This document shows positions 52,715 to 63,148 of a stretch of 64,000 bases of DNA, in pieces; within the stretch, counting starts at the first letter, position 1, and each line of letters begins with the position of its first letter. Source of the DNA: Haematobia irritans (lineage: Eukaryota; Arthropoda; Insecta; Diptera; Muscidae); contig NC_134400.1 in assembly GCF_050003625.1 (NCBI RefSeq), forward strand, positions 194,507,918 through 194,571,917, read 5' to 3'. The notes under the pieces were generated by a model. It did no database searches. It was not told where the DNA came from and was given only the letters and a program-made list of their open reading frames with translations. A program made the translations under genes and the position numbers.

Positions 52715-54745
52715 ATACCCACCACCATAGAATGGTGACGGGGTATAATAAGTTTGTCACTCCGTTTGTAACACATCGAAATATCGATTTCCGACTATAT
52801 AAAGTATATATATTCTTGATCAGGGAGAAATTCTAAGACGATATAACGATGTCCGTCTGTCTGTCTGTTGTAATCACGCTACAGTCTTCAATAATGAAGC
52901 AATCGTGCTGAAATTTTGCACAAACTCGTCTTTTGTCTGCAGGCAGGTCAAGTTCGAAGATGGGCTATATCAGTCCAGGTTTTGATATAGTCCCCATATA
53001 AACCGACCAGAGAATGAAGCCGACCCATTTTTGTCGGCGGCGGCTAACACTAAATTTTTGCCTCCGGCGGCGGCGGCTTGACGGCTAAGCCGATAAAAAA
53101 TTGTCTGTTCGGCGGCGCAAAATTATCTATTATAAAATCAATTTGAAGTTTTCCCAATTGTAATGTGATTAGTTGTACAACCAATCTTACAATCAAATTT
53201 ACATTTCATTCAAATTTTTTGAGCTAAATTTTTGTAAAACTATTATAGCAACTTGATACTAATTGATTAAAAGTGGAAAGTTCAAAATTTTGGCAAAAAC
53301 TATAACAAATATTATTAAATTTTTCTGATATAAATCAATATTTTAGATTAATTGGCGGCTAAATTTGAGTCGAGATGAGTCGACATATTCGGCGGCGGCG
53401 TCGACTGCTAAAAACGGGTCGGCGACGGCTAAAATCGGCGGCGCGACTCGGCGGCTTCATTCTCTGAAACCGACCTCCCGATTTGGAGTCTTGGGCTTAT
53501 AGAAATCGTAGTTTTTATCCAATTTGCCTAAAATTTGAAATCTAGAGGTATTTTATGACCATAAAGAGGTGTGCCAAAAATGGTGCGTATCGGTCCATGT
53601 TTTGGTATAGCCCCCATATAGACCGATCCCCCGATTTTACTTCTTGGGCTTATAGAAACCGCAATTTTTATTCAATTTACCTGAAATTGGAAATCTAGAG
53701 GTATTGTAGGACCTCAAATACGTGTGCCAAAAATTGTGAGTATCGGTCCATGTTTTGGTATGGTTCCCATATAAAACGACCTCCCGATTTGGGGTCTTGG
53801 GCTTATAGAAACCCTAGTTTTTATCCGATTTGTCTGAAATTGGAAATCTAGAGGTATTTTAGGACCATAAAGAGGTGTGCCGAAAATGGTGAGTATCGGT
53901 CCATATTTTGGTATAACCCCCATATAGACCGATTTCCCGATTTTACATCTTGGGTTTATAGAATCCGTAGTTTACATACAATTTGCCTGAAATTGGAAAT
54001 TTATAGTTATTTTAGGACCATAAAGAGGTGTGCCACAAATGGTGAGTATCGGTCCATGTTTTGGTATAGTCCCCATATAGACCGATATCCCGATTTTACT
54101 TCTTGGGCTTCTAGAATCGGAAGTTTTTATCCAATTTTCCTGAAATTGGAAATCTAGAGGTATTTTCGGGCCATAAAGAGATGTGCCGAAAACGGTGAGT
54201 ATCAATCCATATTTTAGTATAGCCCTCATAAGAACGATCTCCCGATTTAACTCCTTGGGTTTCTAGAAACCGTAGTTTTTATCCGATTTGCCTGAAATTG
54301 TAAATATTCTGGTATTTTAGGCTCACAAAAACGTGTATCGGATTAAGTTTTTATCGGTCCATTTGGTAATGCCTCCATATAGACCGACTTCACTTCTTGA
54401 GGGTATAGAAGGCGCACTGATCATGAAACTTGCTTGAAACTCAATGTAAAATTTCCAGATTTTACTTCTACAGATTTAAGATTTCAAATCAAGACGGTTA
54501 TTTTATAATTTTCTTGCACACTTACAAGAGATGTTAATGATTCTTCTAGAACTCAAACAAAAATGGTTTTTAAAAATCCAGAATCTGATATAGTCCTCAT
54601 AGGTGAAATCTTTAAATTTATCTTCGGGAAGTGTCCTCAAGTACTCAAGCCCTTCTGAAATTTCAAAGGAAACCCTAATATTTGATTCATGGTGGTGGGT
54701 ATTTAAGATTCGGCCTGGCCGAACTTACGGCCGTATATACTTGTT
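52715..54745 (-). repeat. Family A-prime Helentron/DINE-like element nested in mariner
   Basis: It is bounded by ATACCCACCACCATAGAATG (tail hairpin) and the head end TTCGGCCTGGCCGAACTTAC plus TATACTTGTT. Core monomers show CGGTCCAT-type motifs at 53591, 53744, 53897, 54050 and (mutated) 54203, each exactly 153 bases apart. The flanks are TT on the left and TTT on the right, while the empty mariner site has five T, so no base was duplicated. A GC-rich CGGCGGCGG stretch (about 53025-53460) with its own inverted ends (GAGAATGAAGCCGAC and GGCTTCATTCTCTG) is nested within. Confidence 0.9.
53003..53466. mobile_element. MITE with CCGACC..GAATGAAGCCG ends nested in the A-prime element
   Basis: AACCGACCAGAGAATGAAGC at the left and GGCTTCATTCTCTG, then AAACCGACC, at the right are an inverted repeat with the flank AACCGACC repeated directly on both sides, probably a target duplication of about 8 bases (ACCGACC-type). 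The interior has CGGCGG-rich shoulders around an AT-rich centre. It is non-coding; hAT membership is possible from the duplication length. Confidence 0.6.
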
Positions 54746-54860
54746 TTTATATAGTACCAACCTTCGAAAAATTCGTGTCAAAGTTTGACGTCTGTAAGTC
54801 AATTAGTTTGTGAGATAGAGCGTCTTTTGTGAAGCAACTTTTGTTATTGTGAAAAAAAAA

Positions 54861-55802
54861 ATGGAAAAAAAGGAATTTCGTGATTTGATAAAATACGGTG
54901 GAAGCAAAAACTTGGCTTGACAATGAGTTTCCGCACTCTGCCCCAGGAAAATCAACAATAATTGATTGGTATGCAATATTCAAGCGTGGTGAAATGAGCA
55001 CGGAGGACGGTGAACGCAGTGGACGCCCGAGGTGGTTACCGACGAAAACATCTAAAAAATCCACAAAATGATTTTGAATGACCATAAAATGAAGTTGATC
55101 GAGATAGCAGAGACCTTAAAGATATCAAAGGAACGTGTTGGTCATATCATTCATCAATATTTGGATATGCGGAAGCTCTGTGCAAAATGGGTGCCGCGTG
55201 AGCTCACATTTCACCAAAAACAAAAACGTGTTGATGATTCTGAGCGGTGTTTGCAGCTGTTAACTCGTAATACACCCGAGTTTTTCCGTCGATATGTTAC
55301 AGTGGATGAAACATGGCTCCATTACTACACTCTTGAGTCCAATCGACAGTCGGCTGAGTGGACAGCGACCGGTGAACCGTCTCCGAAGCGTGGAAAAAAT
55401 CAAAAGTTCGCTGGCAAAGTAATGGCTTCTGTTTTTTGGGATGCGCATGGAATAATTTTTATCGATTATCTTGAGAAGGGAAAAACCATCAACAGTGACT
55501 ATTATATGGCGTTATTGGAGCTTTTTGCAACGGCACCGTGTCACAAGTCATTGAGAACGATGTCAAAAAGTCATGAATTGGACTTCGAATTGCTTCCCCA
55601 CCCACCGTATTCTCCAGATCTGGCCCCAGCGACTTTTGCTTGTTCTAGGATCTCAAAAGGATGCACGCAGGGAAAAAATTTGGCTGCAATGAAGAGGTGA
55701 TCGCCGAAACTGAGACCGAAGGAGTGCTACCAAAATGGTATCAAAAAATTGGAAGGTCTTTATAATCGTTGTATCGCTCTTGAAGGGAACTATGTTGAAT
55801 AA
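54861..55802 (+). pseudogene. Mariner transposase (DD34D), second copy, inactive
   Basis: The initiator ATG is present at 54861, but the frame breaks before 55068. The open part from there has the DNA-binding [20 protein letters not shown] and the first catalytic Asp in VDETWLHYY. The region of the second Asp is deleted (ALLELFATAPCHKS) and the third is replaced (DLAPATFACS instead of DLAPSDFF). It has different lesions from the copy at 16163. Confidence 0.88.
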
Positions 55803-56033
55803 TAAAAACGAATTTTGACAAAAAATGTGTTTTTCTCTGTTAGACCGGGGACTTATCAGCCAACCTGTTATATAGTGATATTGTTATTTCAATATATTAC
55901 AAATGGAATGGCAAACTTATTACACCTTACATTTTAGGAGTTAATAACACGAAAAATATATTCATCGCCAAAATTTTAATTTAATTTCTTTTCCTTGAAA
56001 TGCCATTTTCCCATAACCCTTCATAACTATTTC

Positions 56034-56640
56034 CAACAACTATATACGGCCCTAATATCGGCCAGGCCGAATCTTATGTACTTTCTACCAAGACGTCAGA
56101 TATCACTCCTGATATCTGCTATAACGGATCGCTGCCTAATAGGCGAATTTGCAAAAACTATTGGTGTGAAGTATAATGACTACTGTATGAGCTGTCATGA
56201 TGCGGAGGAAAAGGAATCAATTAAACACCTCTTGTGTGAGTGTCCTGCATTTTGTGTAAGGCGTAAGCGAATTTTAGGGTCATATAGCTTTAGATTACTG
56301 GCGGACCTGGAAAACGTTAAATTAAGCCGTCTGTGTTTGGAACAATCTGGTGGGTTCATCAAAAGAAAATAATAGAGAAGGTTCAGTGGTTAAAACTAGA
56401 AGTGGCCATACGTAATAGGTACTTTTAGTTAAATGTGGTATCACAATGGACTGCATAGTCTAGTGAGCCTGAAACTTAATCGGGCTGTCACTTTAACCCA
56501 ACCTATGGATTGCGTAGAAACTTCTACTAAAGACTGTCATCCACAGCGATAACACTTCCCGATGGCAAGGTATCTTAAAATTTCTTAACACCGTCTTCCA
56601 AATTGTAAGTTAGTCCATATGGGGTATACTATATTAAACA
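56034..56640 (+). repeat. Family A head fragment split by a LINE insertion
   Basis: TATATACGGCCCTAATATCG and GGCCAGGCCGAATCTTATGT at the left continue, after the LINE fragment, with TATGGATTGCGTAGAAACTT and ACTTCCCGATGGCAAGGTAT up to 56635. The next family member starts immediately. Confidence 0.75.
56091..56505 (+). pseudogene. 5-prime-truncated LINE copy (ORF2 end and tail)
   Basis: The frame PRRQISLLISAITDRCLIGE, CMSCHDAEEKESIKHLLCEC and RRKRILGSYSFRLLADLENV is the C-terminal end of the LINE ORF2 at 38521, here on the plus strand. The shared tail CTGCATAGTCTAGTGAGCCT follows and ends at CCAACC. No complete target duplication was found. Confidence 0.85.
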
Positions 56641-57974
56641 AAACAAATATATACAGTAGTAAGTTCGGCCGGGCAGAATCTTAACTAGCCACCACCATGA
56701 ATAAAATATAATAGTTTCCTATGAAAACTCTTCGTCGGTGCGGGTATCTTGATAATATATGAGGATTTAAGGGGGTTTGATGACAGATATTGTCCCAAGC
56801 AGATTAATTCAACCAGTACACTTCCCGAAGATAAATTTAAAGATTCTATCTATGAATACTAGATCAGATTCTGGATTTATAAGATCAAATTTTGTTTGAA
56901 TTTTAGAGAAACCATAAACATATCGTTTAAATGATGAAAAATGCCTTGATTTGTAATCTTAAATCCGTTGATTTTTACCGCCATTATTTAAATGATAACG
57001 AGGAGTAAAATCTGGAAATTTTACTTTTAGTTTCAAGCAGTTGATATGATCCTGCTATAGCCTCAAAAAGTGAAATCGGTCGACCGATAAATGTTTTACA
57101 TAATGGACCGGTAGAACATAAATGCGATACAAATTTTTGAGGGTTAAAAATACCAGTATATTTATATTTTAAGGCAAAGTGGATACAAAATACAGATTCT
57201 AGCAGCCTAAGAACTAAATCCGGGAGGTAGGTCTATATGGGGGCTATACCAAAACATGGACCAATACTCAAAATTTTCGGCACATCTTAAATCTACGGCA
57301 CATCTTAAATCTGATCTTAAAATACCTCTAGATTTTCAATTTCAAGCAAATCGGATAGAAAATAAGTATCTAGACGCCCAAGACGTAGAATAGGGAGATC
57401 GGTCTATATGGGGCCTATACCAAAACATGGACCGATACTCACCATTTTTGGCACACTCTTTATAGTCCTAAAATACCCCTAGATTTCCAATTTCAGCCAA
57501 ATTGGATAATAACTACGGTTTCTATAAGCACGAGAAGTAAAATCTGGAGATCGGTCTATATGGGGGCTATACCAAAACATGGACCGATACATCCAATTTT
57601 CGGCACACCTCTTTATAGTCCTAAAATACCTCTAGATTTCCAATTTCCAATATAAGCTCAAGACCCCAAATCGGGAGGTCGGTTTATATGGGGACTATAC
57701 CAAAACTTGGACCGATATAGCCCATCTTCGAACTTGACCTGCCTGCAGACAAAAGACAAGTTTGTGCAAAATTTCAGCACGATTCCTTCATTATTGAAGA
57801 CTGTAGCGTGATTACAACAGACAGCCAGACAGACAGACGGACATGGTTATATCGTCTTAGAATTTCTCCCTGATCAAGAATATATATACGTTATATAGTA
57901 GGAAATCGATATTTCGATGTGTTACAAACAGAATGACAAACTTATTATACCCCCGTCACCATTCTATGGTGGTG
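56640..57974 (+). repeat. Family A-prime Helentron/DINE-like element, complete
   Basis: The head AACAAATATATACAGTAGTA and TTCGGCCGGGCAGAA lead to A-prime core monomers (CTATACCAAAACATGGACCG, CCTCTAGATTTCCAATTT), a CAGCCAGACAGACAGACGGA run, and the tail hairpin CCCCCGTCACCATTCTATGG plus TGGTG. It matches the nested copy at 52715 in reverse orientation. Confidence 0.85.
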
Positions 57975-60506
57975 AAAATTGACAAAATTTTCTATAGAAA
58001 TAAAATTTTGACAACATTTTCTATAGAAATTAAATTTTGACAAAATTTTCTATAGAAAAAAAATTTTGACAAAATTTTCTATAGAAATAAAATTTTGACA
58101 AAATTTTCTATAGAAATAAAATTTTGACAAAATTTTCTATAGAAATAAAATTTTGACAACATTTTCTATAGAAATAAAATGTTGACAAAATTTTCTATAG
58201 AAATAAAATTTTGACAAAATTTTCTATAGAAATAAAATTTTGACAAAATTTTCTATAGAAATAAAATTTTGATAAAATTTTCTATAGAAATAAAATTTTG
58301 ACAAAATTTTCTGTAGAAATAAAATTTTGACAAAATTTTCTATAGAAATAAAATTTTGACAAAATTTTCTATAGGAATAAAATTTTGACAAAATTTTCTA
58401 TAGAAATAAAATGTTGACAAAATTTTCTATAGAAATAAAATTTTGACAAAATTTTCTATAGAAATAAAATTTTGACAAAATTTTCTATAGAAATAAAATT
58501 TTGCCAAAATTTTCTATAGGAATAAAATTTTGACAAAATTTTCTATAGAAATAAAATTTTGACAAAATTTTCTATAGAAATAAAATGTTGACAAAATTTT
58601 CTATAGAAATAAAATTTTGACAAAATTTTCTATAGAAATAAAATTTTGACAAAATTTTCTATAGAAATAAAATTTTGATAAAATTTTCTATAGAAATAAA
58701 ATGTTGACAAAATTTTCTGTAGAAATAAAATTTTGACAAAATTTTCTATAGAAATAAAATTTTGACAAAATTTTCTATAGGAATAAAATTTTGACAAAAT
58801 TTTCTATAGAAATAAAATGTTGACAAAATTTTCTATAGAAATAAAATTTTGACAAAATTTTCTATAGAAATAAAATTTTGAGAAAATTTTCTATAGAAAT
58901 AAAATTTTGACAAAATTTTCTATAGGAATAAAATTTTGACAAAATTTTCTATAGAAATAAAATTTTGACAAAATTTTCTATAGAAATAAAATGTTGACAA
59001 AATTTTCTATAGAAATAAAATTTTGACAAAATTTTCTATAGAAATAAAATTTTGACAAAATTTTCTATAGAAATAAAATTTTGACAAAATTTTCTATAGA
59101 AATAAAATTTTGACAAAATTTTCTATAGGAATAAAATTTTGACAAAATTTTCTATAGGAATAAAATTTTGACAAAATTTTCTATAGAAATAAAATGTTGA
59201 CAAAATTTTCTATAGAAATAAAATTTTGACAAAATTTTCTATAGAAATAAAATTTTGACAAAATTTTCTATAGAAATAAAATTTTGACAAAAATTTCTAT
59301 AGAAATAAAATTTTGACAAAATTCTCTATAGAAATAAAATTTTGACAAAATTTTCTATAGAAATAAGATTTTGACAAAATTTTCTATAGAAATAAAACTT
59401 TGACAAAATTTTCTATAGAAATATAAAAGTTTTGGTATGTTATTTTTGGCGATATGGACCAATTTTTGTGTGATTGGCCATCGGCTATATATAACTAAAG
59501 ACCGATATGGATCAATTTTTGCATGGCTGTTAGCGGCCATATACTAACGCAATGTAACAAATTTCAACCGAATCGGATGAATTGTGCTCCTCCAAGAGGT
59601 TCCGGAGGTCAAATCTGGGGATCGGTTTATATAGGGGCTATATATAATTATGGACCTATATGGACCAACTTTTGCATAGCTGTTAGCTGCCATATACTAA
59701 CACTATATACCAAATTTCAAGCGAATCGGATGAATTTTGCTCCTCCAAGAGGTTCGGGAGATCAAATCTGGGGATCGGTTTATATAGGGGCTATATATAA
59801 TTATGGTCCGATATGGACCCATTTTTGCATGGTTGGTAGAGACCATATACTAACACCATGTACCAAATTTCAGCCGGATCGGATGAAATTTGGTGCTCTT
59901 AGAGGCTCTGCAAGCCAAATCTGGGGATCGGTTTTTATGGGGACTATATATAATTTGGACCTATGTGGACCAATGTTTGCATGATTGTTTGAGACAATAT
60001 ACTAACACCACGTACCAAATTTCAAACGGATCGGATGAAGTTTGCTCCTCCAAGAAGCTCCGGAGGTCAAATCTGGGGATCGGTTTATATGGGGGCTATT
60101 TATAATTATAGACCGATATGGAACAATTTTTGCACTATATACTAACATCACGTACCAAATTTCGAACAGATAGGATGAATTTCGCTCCTTCAAGAGGCTC
60201 CGCAAGCCAAATCTGGGGGCTGTTTATAAGGGGACTATACGTAAAAGTGGTCCGATATGGCCCATTTGCAATACCATCCGACCTACATCAGTAACAATTA
60301 CTTATGCGAAGTTTCCAGTCGATAGCTTCTTTTGTTCGGAAGTTAGCGTGATTTCAATAGACGGGCGGACGGACAGGCTTAGATGGACTCAGCATTTCAC
60401 CACGACCCAGAATATATATACTTTATGGGGTCTTATAGCAATATTTTGATGTGTTACAAACGGAATGACAAAGTTAATATAGCCCCACCCTTGGGTGGAG
60501 GGTATA
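57975..60506 (+). repeat. Large 29-bp array followed by family A core and tail
   Basis: A very regular minisatellite (57975-59430, about fifty units) is directly followed by family A core monomers (about 59448-60230) and a complete tail with CCCACCCTTGGGTGGAGGGT. There is no head, so this is a family A element whose head was replaced or lost next to the preceding element. Confidence 0.85.
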
Positions 60507-60738
60507 AAAATATTTAGTTAGAATGTTTTTCTGTTGCTACCTGTTTCTAAACATTTATCAAACGACCCTCATTCAGCCATATCAACAAGTAAATTAGCTT
60601 CACACTCCCGTTCCATAATTTGCTGTGTTCCACATCTTTTGAGGGCAGTTTTTATTTTGCGTGTGTGTGTTTTTTTTTTGGGATTTTGCTTAGTTTTATC
60701 AATTCTTTTTATTTGCATATTTGAATAAATTCTCTTAC

Positions 60739-60837
60739 CCCAGCATAAGACATCATAAAGGCCGTATGTTCAACGGATGTTTTCAGCAATGTGGGTGCTG
60801 AGTACAAGCAACGCGTAGCCAAACGTAAAGAGAACAT
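60739..60837 (-). CDS. Idh: Alternative first coding exon of Idh: mitochondrial presequence
   Basis: An ATG at 60837 opens 33 codons ending in phase 0 at a good donor (GG|GTAAGA, 60733-60738). The peptide starts MFSLRLATRCLYSAPTLLKT: Arg5, Arg9 and Lys19, many Ser/Thr/Leu and no acidic residue before Glu23, the composition of a mitochondrial targeting helix, and it ends SYAG. Joined to the acceptor at 44174 it continues in frame with [11 protein letters not shown] of the Idh body. Animal IDH2 proteins have the same layout, a presequence ending in a Tyr-Ala stretch before the catalytic domain. The assignment to Idh is an inference from strand, phase and peptide type. A different gene with its next exon outside the usual reach is the alternative. 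The intron would be 16,565 bases. Confidence 0.72.
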
Positions 60838-61889
60838 TTTTGCAGCGAGAGTATCGGAATGTGGTGGTGGTGTTGTTGATGTACGATTCGTATAGGTTTG
60901 ATGGGAACTTAAACAAAAACTTTATTTTTAAACGAAAAATTGACTTCTTAACAATATAATACAAAATCTGGATTTATCTTCGTTTTCAATATTTTTTTTT
61001 CGTGGAAGATTTCTTAGTAAAATCACAATACTTATTAGTCTAACAATTAAACGAAGACTGATTTCTGATAATGGAAGTGGAAAAATAATTTAACTGTATA
61101 GAAAAATAGACTTTAGACAAACGAACGTTGTTGTAGTCTTCGTACAGATAGACGATGCCGGTCGCTTATTTTCTTCATTTAGGTTATGCAATGAAATGTT
61201 TATTATGTTTTTTTTTTCTTCGTTTCAATTTTAATTCATTTTTCAACACTACCCAGCTATTCCCATGTCCAACAATCAAAATCACTTGAATTGATAACAG
61301 GATTTCAAGGGGTGGGTATACATATAACACTGATAACAATGCTATTTCTAAGTGTAATTGTTGTAAACAAATACACACAAATAAAAATATATCTTCTCTA
61401 ACACACAGTAATAACACTCTTAATTATTTTAAAAATGTAATTAAAAACAAAAAGTTTTGTACGAAGCGGATGGATGGTCAATTGTCATCCGTCTTTATCA
61501 ATAGACAGTTTCGCCTCTTTGTGAAGACTAAGTTTCTGCTTCTTTGTTTTGACAGATTCTCTCTTGTTGTGTAAGAGTATACCCTATTTGAAGGCGTAAA
61601 AATACTCTCTTCACTAGCAACTTTATATCGATATGTGTTCTCTTAGGGAAGTGTTATTGTTGTTGAGAGTTTTTGTAGTGAGTGAGGATAATATGATAAG
61701 TTAAGGAAATTAATGTATAAGACTTATGCTGTTTTTATAGAAATCGCTACACAAAAAAATAAATGTATCCTAGGGCGTTTTCATTTCGCAAAAAATAAGT
61801 TGCCTTGGTGTTACACTAATTTTCCATCATTGTATAGTGTTATTGTTAATTCATAATATTGCCAGGGATATATGATCGAAAATCTATTA
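60838..61889. other. Region upstream of the Idh leader exon
   Basis: This would contain the promoter and 5-prime untranslated sequence of the mitochondrial transcript. No clear TATA or initiator element can be called by eye. Short frames (for example 61184-61417) have no domain. The final 70 bases match the repeat at 50232. Confidence 0.4.
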
Positions 61890-63146
61890 AAGGGTGATAC
61901 GGTCAAAATTTGGTCAATATAAATAAACTTGATCAATTTTGCATTTAAAAAACCTGAACACCCCTCATTTTGAAGGTGTGTGTGTGTAGAATGTTGCTCC
62001 TATTTTGATTTTGGAATTCACTCTTCAGTTGTCAAAATGCCGTCCAAGCAAGAAGAGCAGCGTATCAAAATTTTGCTCGCGCATCGCACAAAATCCAAGC
62101 TATTCGCACGCAAAGCTAAGCAAAATCGCTAAAAGTTGCCAAATCAACCGTTACAAATGTAATTAAAGTGTTTGGGGAACGTTTGTCGACAGCCAGGAAG
62201 TCTGGATCGGGGGAAAAACGAAAACCGGAAGCCGCTGAGACGACAAAGAGAGTTGCCGGTAGTTTCAAGCGAAACCCTAACCTCTCTCTCCGAGATGCCG
62301 CAAATAAGCTGGGTGTATCGTTTACAACCGTGCATCGAGCCAAAAAACGAGCCGGACTATCGACTTACAAGAAGGTAGTGACTCCAAATCGCGATGATAA
62401 ACAAAATACGACGGCCAAAGCGCGATCCCGGAGGCTGTACACGACGATGCTGACGAAGTTTGACTGCGTGGTAATGGACGACGGAACCTACGTCAAAGCC
62501 GACTACAAGCAGCTTCCGGGACAGGAGTTTTATACGGCAAAAGGAAGGGGAAAGATAGCAGATATTTTCAAGTACATAAAACTGTCAAAGTTCGCAAAGA
62601 AATATCTGGTTTGGCAAGCCATCTGTACCTGTGGCTTGAAAAGCAGCATTTTCATAGCTTCCGGGACTGTCAACCAAGAAATTTACGTGAAAGAGTGTTT
62701 GAATAAACGTCTGCTGCCTTTCCTGAAGAAACACGGTTGTTCCCTACTGTTTTGACCGGATTTGGCATCTTGCCATTACGGTAAAAAGGCCATGTGCAGG
62801 TGGTTCCCAAGGACAAGAACCCTCCCAACACGCCAGAGCTCCGCCCAATTGAGAAATACTGGGCTATTGTCAAGCGGAACCTAAAGAAGACCAAAAAACT
62901 GCTAAGGACGAGCAGCAGTTCAAGGCAAACTGGCTTTTTGCGGCGAAGAAGGTGGACAAGGTGGCTGTACAAAATCTGATGGCAGGTGTCAAGCGTGAGG
63001 CCCGGCAATTCGGATTTGGAAAAGCGAAAGCCTAACTGAATATTTTTCCTGAATTTTATACTAATTGAACTTGAAAAAGAAATTTAAAACGATTTCACCG
63101 ATTTACACGCGTTTTCCCTTGACCAAATTTTGACCGTATCACCCTT
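61890..63146 (+). mobile_element. DD37E Tc1/mariner element, copy 2
   Basis: Intact 28-base terminal repeats beginning AAGGGTGATACGGTCAAAAT and flanked by TA on both sides (61888-61889, 63147-63148) bound a 1257-base element. The empty site is seen at about 50267-50290. Confidence 0.92.
62037..63035 (+). pseudogene. DD37E transposase, copy 2 (frameshifts and nonsense)
   Basis: The ATG is at 62037. Insertions and deletions near 62087-62130 shift the frame. The frame is open from 62168 to 62755 through the second helix-turn-helix and the first catalytic Asp (VVMDDGTYVKADY). A TGG-to-TGA change stops it at 62753-62755 just before the second Asp. A 22-base deletion follows at about 62792, and a one-base loss later. 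The catalytic Glu is kept (LRPIEKYWAIV). Its lesions differ from those of copy 1, so the two decayed independently. Confidence 0.87.
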
Positions 63147-63148
63147 TA

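Larger units (their letters stand above)
52648..55868 (+). mobile_element. Irritans-subfamily mariner split by a nested repeat
   Basis: The left repeat ACAGGTTGGCTGATAAGTCC and its inverse at the right end are flanked by TA (52646-52647, 55869-55870). Mariner sequence runs 52648-52714, is interrupted for 2031 bases, and resumes at 54746 with TTTATATAGTACCAACCTTC. Without the insert it is 1190 bases. The uninterrupted sequence is present in the copy at 16100-17359. Confidence 0.92.

Noticed and set aside
60770..60964. 64-codon minus-strand frame at the Idh leader exon
   Set aside because: The neighbouring frame starting at 60837 has the presequence composition and ends in phase at the donor, while this frame has neither.
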